Part shown: one piece after another, positions 6,481 through 9,029 of the stretch
How positions within the stretch are numbered: the stretch's first letter is position 1
Layout: every line of letters begins with the position of its first letter
Assembly (NCBI GenBank): GCA_910589115.1
Contig: CAJUSB010000127.1
Location: 1 to 9,029 of the forward strand
From: an uncultured Clostridia bacterium
GTDB lineage: Bacteria; Bacillota; Clostridia; Oscillospirales; Butyricicoccaceae
Direction of reading: 5' to 3'
DNA: 9,029 nt
The notes under the pieces: generated by a model
Databases searched by the model: none
What the model saw: the letters and a program-made list of their open reading frames with translations, nothing else
What the model was told of the DNA's origin: nothing
Translations under genes and position numbers: made by a program

Positions 6481-6502
6481 CAATCTTCCCAAAAGTGCAC
6501 AA
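6481..6502 (+). repeat. imperfect 22-bp direct repeat, copy 2
   Basis: This copy shares the CAATCTT left end and TGCACAA right end of the 6307-6328 copy, with four mismatches. It ends 27 bases before the -35 of promoter candidate P2, a usual place for an activator site. Confidence 0.4.
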
Positions 6503-6529
6503 ATTTTTTACCGAACTCGTCATGAAGCC

Positions 6530-6558
6530 TTGAATTTTTTCTTTCAATGGAGTATGAT
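6530..6558 (+). promoter_or_regulatory. promoter candidate P2 upstream of the chemoreceptor
   Basis: TTGAAT (6530-6535) and TATGAT (6553-6558) are 17 bases apart, each matching the sigma-A consensus in most positions. Transcription would begin near 6565, giving a leader of about 510 bases before the chemoreceptor ATG. I looked for a SigD/flagellar-type promoter (TAAA-N15-GCCGATAT) and did not find one. Confidence 0.5.
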
Positions 6559-6754
6559 AGAAGAAACCATTTTCCTCAGCAGCAGGGAAAAGGATCCCTG
6601 CACTGCTCTGCCGCTGGGTGAAGCAAGTGTACCAACAAAGGACGCTATATGTCTATCATTTTCTAATATACAAACTTTTTGACGCCTTCTCTTCAAGCCG
6701 TTCCGCCAATAAAACCCGAAGGAGAGAACTGAAAAGTCTGCAAGGAGGATATAT

Positions 6755-6931
6755 ATGATAATAAAACAATATATTCTGATAGACACCGGACTAAAAAAGC
6801 ATCTGGATCGCCTTTATTGGAAAAACAGAGCGTCCCTTCTCCGGCGAATCCTGACCTATATGAAAAACCACGGCGGGCGTGGCGAACGTGCACCAAACAT
6901 CTTAATACGTTATGCTGGCTGGCCAGCATAA
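6755..6931 (+). CDS. 58-residue basic small protein or leader peptide
   Basis: This ORF starts at an ATG with a perfect AAGGAGG (6742-6748) at the ideal six-base spacing, the best ribosome site on the + strand here. The product runs MIIKQYILIDTGLKKHL at its N-terminus and ILIRYAGWPA at its C-terminus. It has 12 Lys/Arg against 3 Asp/Glu and no membrane segment or Cys. I recognise no family. It lies 146 bases before the chemoreceptor ATG, in a different frame, and its last codons and stop are inside an inverted repeat (6909-6932). It could be a real small protein, a leader peptide that controls the gene after it, or a decayed gene end. The ribosome site is the main support. Confidence 0.55.
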   Translation: MIIKQYILIDTGLKKHLDRLYWKNRASLLRRILTYMKNHGGRGERAPNILIRYAGWPA

Positions 6932-6932
6932 C
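6909..6932. repeat. perfect 11-bp inverted repeat over the small ORF's stop
   Basis: GTTATGCTGGC (6909-6919) and GCCAGCATAAC (6922-6932) are separated by only two bases. As RNA it would form a ten-bp hairpin with a four-base loop; as DNA it is a near-continuous palindrome. It contains the small ORF's stop codon (6929-6931). No T run follows, so it is not a standard terminator. Confidence 0.8.
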
Positions 6933-6951
6933 ACCACGGGAACCCGTGGTG
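6932..6951. repeat. perfect 9-bp inverted repeat, abutting the previous one
   Basis: CACCACGGG (6932-6940) and CCCGTGGTG (6943-6951) form a stable hairpin with a GAAC loop. It shares base 6932 with the preceding repeat, so the two stems would stack end to end. No T run follows. Confidence 0.8.
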
Positions 6952-7077
6952 CCCAAGATTGGAAAATTAGAGCCCCCTCCATTCCTTACATTATATAATC
7001 AGTGTGTGCTCAAGGGAATGGTTCAGAGGGTGCCCTTCTATATAAAATCAAATTATAAAAAGGGAGAGAATCCAAAG

Positions 7078-8859
7078 ATGAAAAACATGAAGATCCGTGC
7101 CAGAATGCTTACGTCCTATTTGATTATTGTGGCGCTGATGCTGATCGTAGGTATTACATCAATGGTCATGCTCAGTAAAGTAAGTAACAGTCTGCACAGC
7201 TTCTATGACATGCAGTACCAAACAACCGAAAACTCACTGATGCTTCGGCGAACGATCTATGCTGTGCGTTCGGATATCCTGAACGCCATGTTGGATGATG
7301 ACTCATCCGTATCAGCCGATTTTATCAGCAGCGCTGAAACCGGCTACGAACAGATTTATGGCCTGCTGGAAAGTGTCCGCAGCACCTATCAAGGCGACCA
7401 TGCCCAATTAGATTTGGTAAAGAAACAACTCGACAGTGCATATCCTTATTTCCAGCAAATGGGTGAATTGAGCATAAAAGGCCAATGGCAAAAGGCCTAT
7501 GAAATTTTCCGGGAAGATTATAAACCGCTCATGGATGTAGTACGTACAAGCATGACTGAAATCGGCGACACAGCAGATAAAAACGCAAAGGCAAAGGTAG
7601 ACAGCGCCAGCACCTTGTCAGCTATCGCGGACACAGTCGTCATCATATTGATTATCGTCAGCGTAATATCGAGCGTGCTTTTGGCATTGATCATCAGCAA
7701 CAGCATCCGCAACCCGATAGAAGAAATGCGTAAAGTTGCACAGCATATCGCGGAAGGCAAAATGGATACTGATATTACATACCAATCCATGGATGAACTG
7801 GGCGAAATGGCAGACTCTATGCGCGCCATGGGACAAAACGTAAAAGCGATCATCTCTGACATTGACTATTGCCTTGGTGAATTGGCTATCGGCAACTTCC
7901 TTGTTACCAGCCACGCAGCCGAGGCCTATAAGGGCGATTACTTTGAAATCCGGCAATCTATGAAGAACCTGCGCGACAATATGAGCGACACCCTGCTGCA
8001 AATCGATATGGCAGCCGATCAGGTAAACGCTGGCGGCGAACAGGTTTCCGCTGGTTCTCAGGCGCTGGCACAGGGCGCAACCGAACAGGCTTCCTCCGTC
8101 CAGGAGCTGGCAGCCACCATCAATGACGTAAGCAATCAGGTCGATAATACTGCAGGCCTTGCCAAAACCGCAAAAGAAGAAAACACCGAGTCCTATAAGC
8201 AGATTCAGGTCTGCTCGGGCGATATGGATGCACTGGTGCAGGCAATGAGCAAGATCGAAGACAGATCCAAGGAAATCAGCAAGGTCATTAAAACCATCGA
8301 GGATATCGCATTCCAGACCAACATCCTTGCACTGAATGCTGCCGTAGAGGCTGCACGTGCTGGTTCGGCAGGCAAGGGCTTCGCCGTCGTCGCGGATGAG
8401 GTGCGCAACCTTGCAAGCAAGTCCGCCGAAGCATCTAAGAGCACTGCTCAGCTGATCGAGGATACAATCGCCGCAGTCGGCGAAGGCACCAGCCTTTCCC
8501 AGCAGACCAACCAAGCACTCCAGATCGTTGTCGACAGCGCCGAAAAGGTGCGCAATGCTGTGGATCAGATTTCTGAAGCTACCGATGAACAGGCAAACTC
8601 TATCGCCCAGATTTCTGTAGCAGTCGATCAGATTTCCAGCGTTGTACAGACCAACTCCGCAACCTCCGAAGAATCCGCTGCGGCAAGCGAAGAGCTTTCC
8701 AGCCAGGCAAACGTACTCAAGGACTTGATTCGCAGATTCAAACTGCGTGACTCTGATGAACATCATGCCGGTGGTGCCCGGGATACCGCCCCGATCGATG
8801 CTTCCTATGATATGGGCAGCTATGACGCCGGTTATGCAGGCGGCGGCGCAAAATATTGA
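7078..8859 (+). CDS. methyl-accepting chemotaxis protein (membrane chemoreceptor)
   Basis: This 593-residue receptor senses an external signal and controls CheA kinase through CheW. Membrane segments lie at about 13-33 and 185-207, with a ~150-residue helical extracytoplasmic sensor (34-184) resembling the four-helix-bundle type. HAMP follows (208-260, RNPIEEMRKVAQHIAEGKMD at its start), then a HAMP-like second unit (about 261-312), and a long cytoplasmic coiled-coil hairpin with the conserved tip IEDIAFQTNILALNAAVEAA (407-426) and GFAVVADEVRNLA (434-446). The tail is rich in Gly, Tyr and Asp, with no NWETF-type CheR-binding end. The start was set at 7078, preceded by GGGAG (7062-7066); the frame stays open upstream to 6817, but that would put 87 extra residues before the first membrane segment. 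The ligand cannot be deduced. Confidence 0.95.
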   Translation: MKNMKIRARMLTSYLIIVALMLIVGITSMVMLSKVSNSLHSFYDMQYQTTENSLMLRRTIYAVRSDILNAMLDDDSSVSADFISSAETGYEQIYGLLESVRSTYQGDHAQLDLVKKQLDSAYPYFQQMGELSIKGQWQKAYEIFREDYKPLMDVVRTSMTEIGDTADKNAKAKVDSASTLSAIADTVVIILIIVSVISSVLLALIISNSIRNPIEEMRKVAQHIAEGKMDTDITYQSMDELGEMADSMRAMGQNVKAIISDIDYCLGELAIGNFLVTSHAAEAYKGDYFEIRQSMKNLRDNMSDTLLQIDMAADQVNAGGEQVSAGSQALAQGATEQASSVQELAATINDVSNQVDNTAGLAKTAKEENTESYKQIQVCSGDMDALVQAMSKIEDRSKEISKVIKTIEDIAFQTNILALNAAVEAARAGSAGKGFAVVADEVRNLASKSAEASKSTAQLIEDTIAAVGEGTSLSQQTNQALQIVVDSAEKVRNAVDQISEATDEQANSIAQISVAVDQISSVVQTNSATSEESAAASEELSSQANVLKDLIRRFKLRDSDEHHAGGARDTAPIDASYDMGSYDAGYAGGGAKY

Positions 8860-8893
8860 TACCATTTCCTGCATCATATAAAAAATACCGTTC

Positions 8894-8933
8894 CCTGCGG
8901 AATGTGGAGTGAATCCCATTCCGCAGGATTTTT
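8894..8933 (+). terminator. intrinsic terminator of the chemoreceptor gene
   Basis: CCTGCGGAATG (8894-8904) pairs perfectly with CATTCCGCAGG (8917-8927) over a 12-base loop, followed by A and five T (8929-8933). It lies 35 bases after the stop codon and ends the transcription unit. Confidence 0.92.
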
Positions 8934-9029
8934 ATATTCCAACCAAAACCACCATATGCAAATTACCGCCATCCCCCACGGCAGTTTCATAAAAATCCCA
9001 GAAAAAGGCAGCCATTGAAAGAGAGGCGT

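Larger units (their letters stand above)
6565..7077 (+). other. long structured leader of the chemoreceptor gene
   Basis: Several stems can be drawn. GCAGGG/CCCTGC (6582-6587, 6596-6601) is extended by AGCA/TGCT across a two-base bulge. CCACG/CGTGG lies at 6868-6882. Two long inverted repeats occupy 6909-6951. A bulged 11-bp stem pairs 6975-6985 with 7015-7021 and 7027-7030. The small ORF at 6755-6931 lies inside. I tested by eye for c-di-GMP-I and -II, SAM, T-box, lysine, cobalamin, ZTP, fluoride, guanidine, ydaO and preQ1 signatures and found none. Whether this is one regulatory RNA or unrelated pieces is not settled by the sequence. Confidence 0.45.

Noticed and set aside
6553..6660. Riboswitch-like closing helix ATGATAGA/TCTATCAT around a hairpin
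   Set aside because: The left arm coincides with the -10 of promoter P2, so it would not be in that transcript. It could form only in RNA from P1, and the helix is A/U-rich and weak.
6544..6786. 80-codon - strand ORF in the chemoreceptor leader
   Set aside because: It has no usable ribosome site, overlaps the promoter candidate and the small + strand ORF's ribosome site, and its product resembles nothing known to me.
6994..6999. TATAAT close to the chemoreceptor as its promoter
   Set aside because: The place for a -35 (6971-6976) is AGCCCC, with no resemblance to the consensus. It also lies in the loop of a stem. It was kept only as an alternative in the leader finding.
6817..7077. In-frame upstream extension of the chemoreceptor by 87 codons
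   Set aside because: The ATG at 6817 has no ribosome site, the extension has a low-complexity, Pro- and basic-rich look unlike a receptor, and it would bury the first membrane segment. The GGGAG before the ATG at 7078 fits better.
7618..8919. 433-codon - strand ORF opposite the chemoreceptor
   Set aside because: It is a shadow of the receptor's coiled-coil codon pattern, runs into the terminator hairpin, and has no recognisable domain.
8957..9019. 20-codon + strand ORF, and open - strand frames, at the right edge
   Set aside because: The + ORF has no ribosome site. The - strand frames could be the end of a gene beyond the window, but too little is present to judge.

Overview
The window looks like chromosomal DNA from a low-to-mid GC Clostridia bacterium, most likely a motile gut member of the Oscillospiraceae/Ruminococcaceae or a relative. 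The reasons are strong AGGAGG-type ribosome sites, sigma-A-type promoters, a BlaI/BlaR pair, a type III pantothenate kinase beside an ECF S component, and a chemoreceptor. The order-level placement is an inference from gene content and style; no marker in the window fixes a genus. I see no transposase, integrase, phage gene or CRISPR array.

Layout. A tRNA-Leu(CAA) gene on the + strand (140-226) has its own promoter and ends in a hairpin that also faces the 3' end of the convergent BlaR-like gene. From 284 to 5984 every protein gene is on the - strand. In transcription order these are coaX (pantothenate kinase), an ECF S component (probably PanT), a P1-family (DmpA/S58) peptidase, and then a separate operon of a BlaI/MecI repressor and an M56 BlaR1-like membrane protease. 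A 1.1 kb non-coding interval (5985-7077) follows. It holds the divergent coaX promoter on the left and a long, structured leader on the right. The + strand gene after it is a methyl-accepting chemotaxis protein (7078-8859), closed by a strong terminator.

How the genes work together. CoaX and the S component form a pantothenate uptake-and-trap unit that feeds CoA synthesis. The repressor/protease pair is probably a self-contained sensing module. Its promoter carries two 17-bp dyads of the same design, one over the spacer and -10 and one at the start of the transcript, which fits autoregulation. The protease has the BlaR1 metalloprotease core, but its roughly 500-residue C-terminal part shows no SxxK penicillin-binding motif, so its inducer may not be a beta-lactam.

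The most interesting unexplained material is the chemoreceptor leader. It has two promoter candidates, an imperfect 22-bp direct repeat, several hairpins, and a 58-codon basic small ORF (6755-6931) with a perfect ribosome site. That ORF's stop codon lies inside a long inverted repeat, and a second inverted repeat abuts the first. Also of note are a 190-bp GC-rich multi-hairpin intergenic element (4289-4480) and an intrinsic terminator only about 25 bases upstream of the peptidase start codon with no promoter visible between them.
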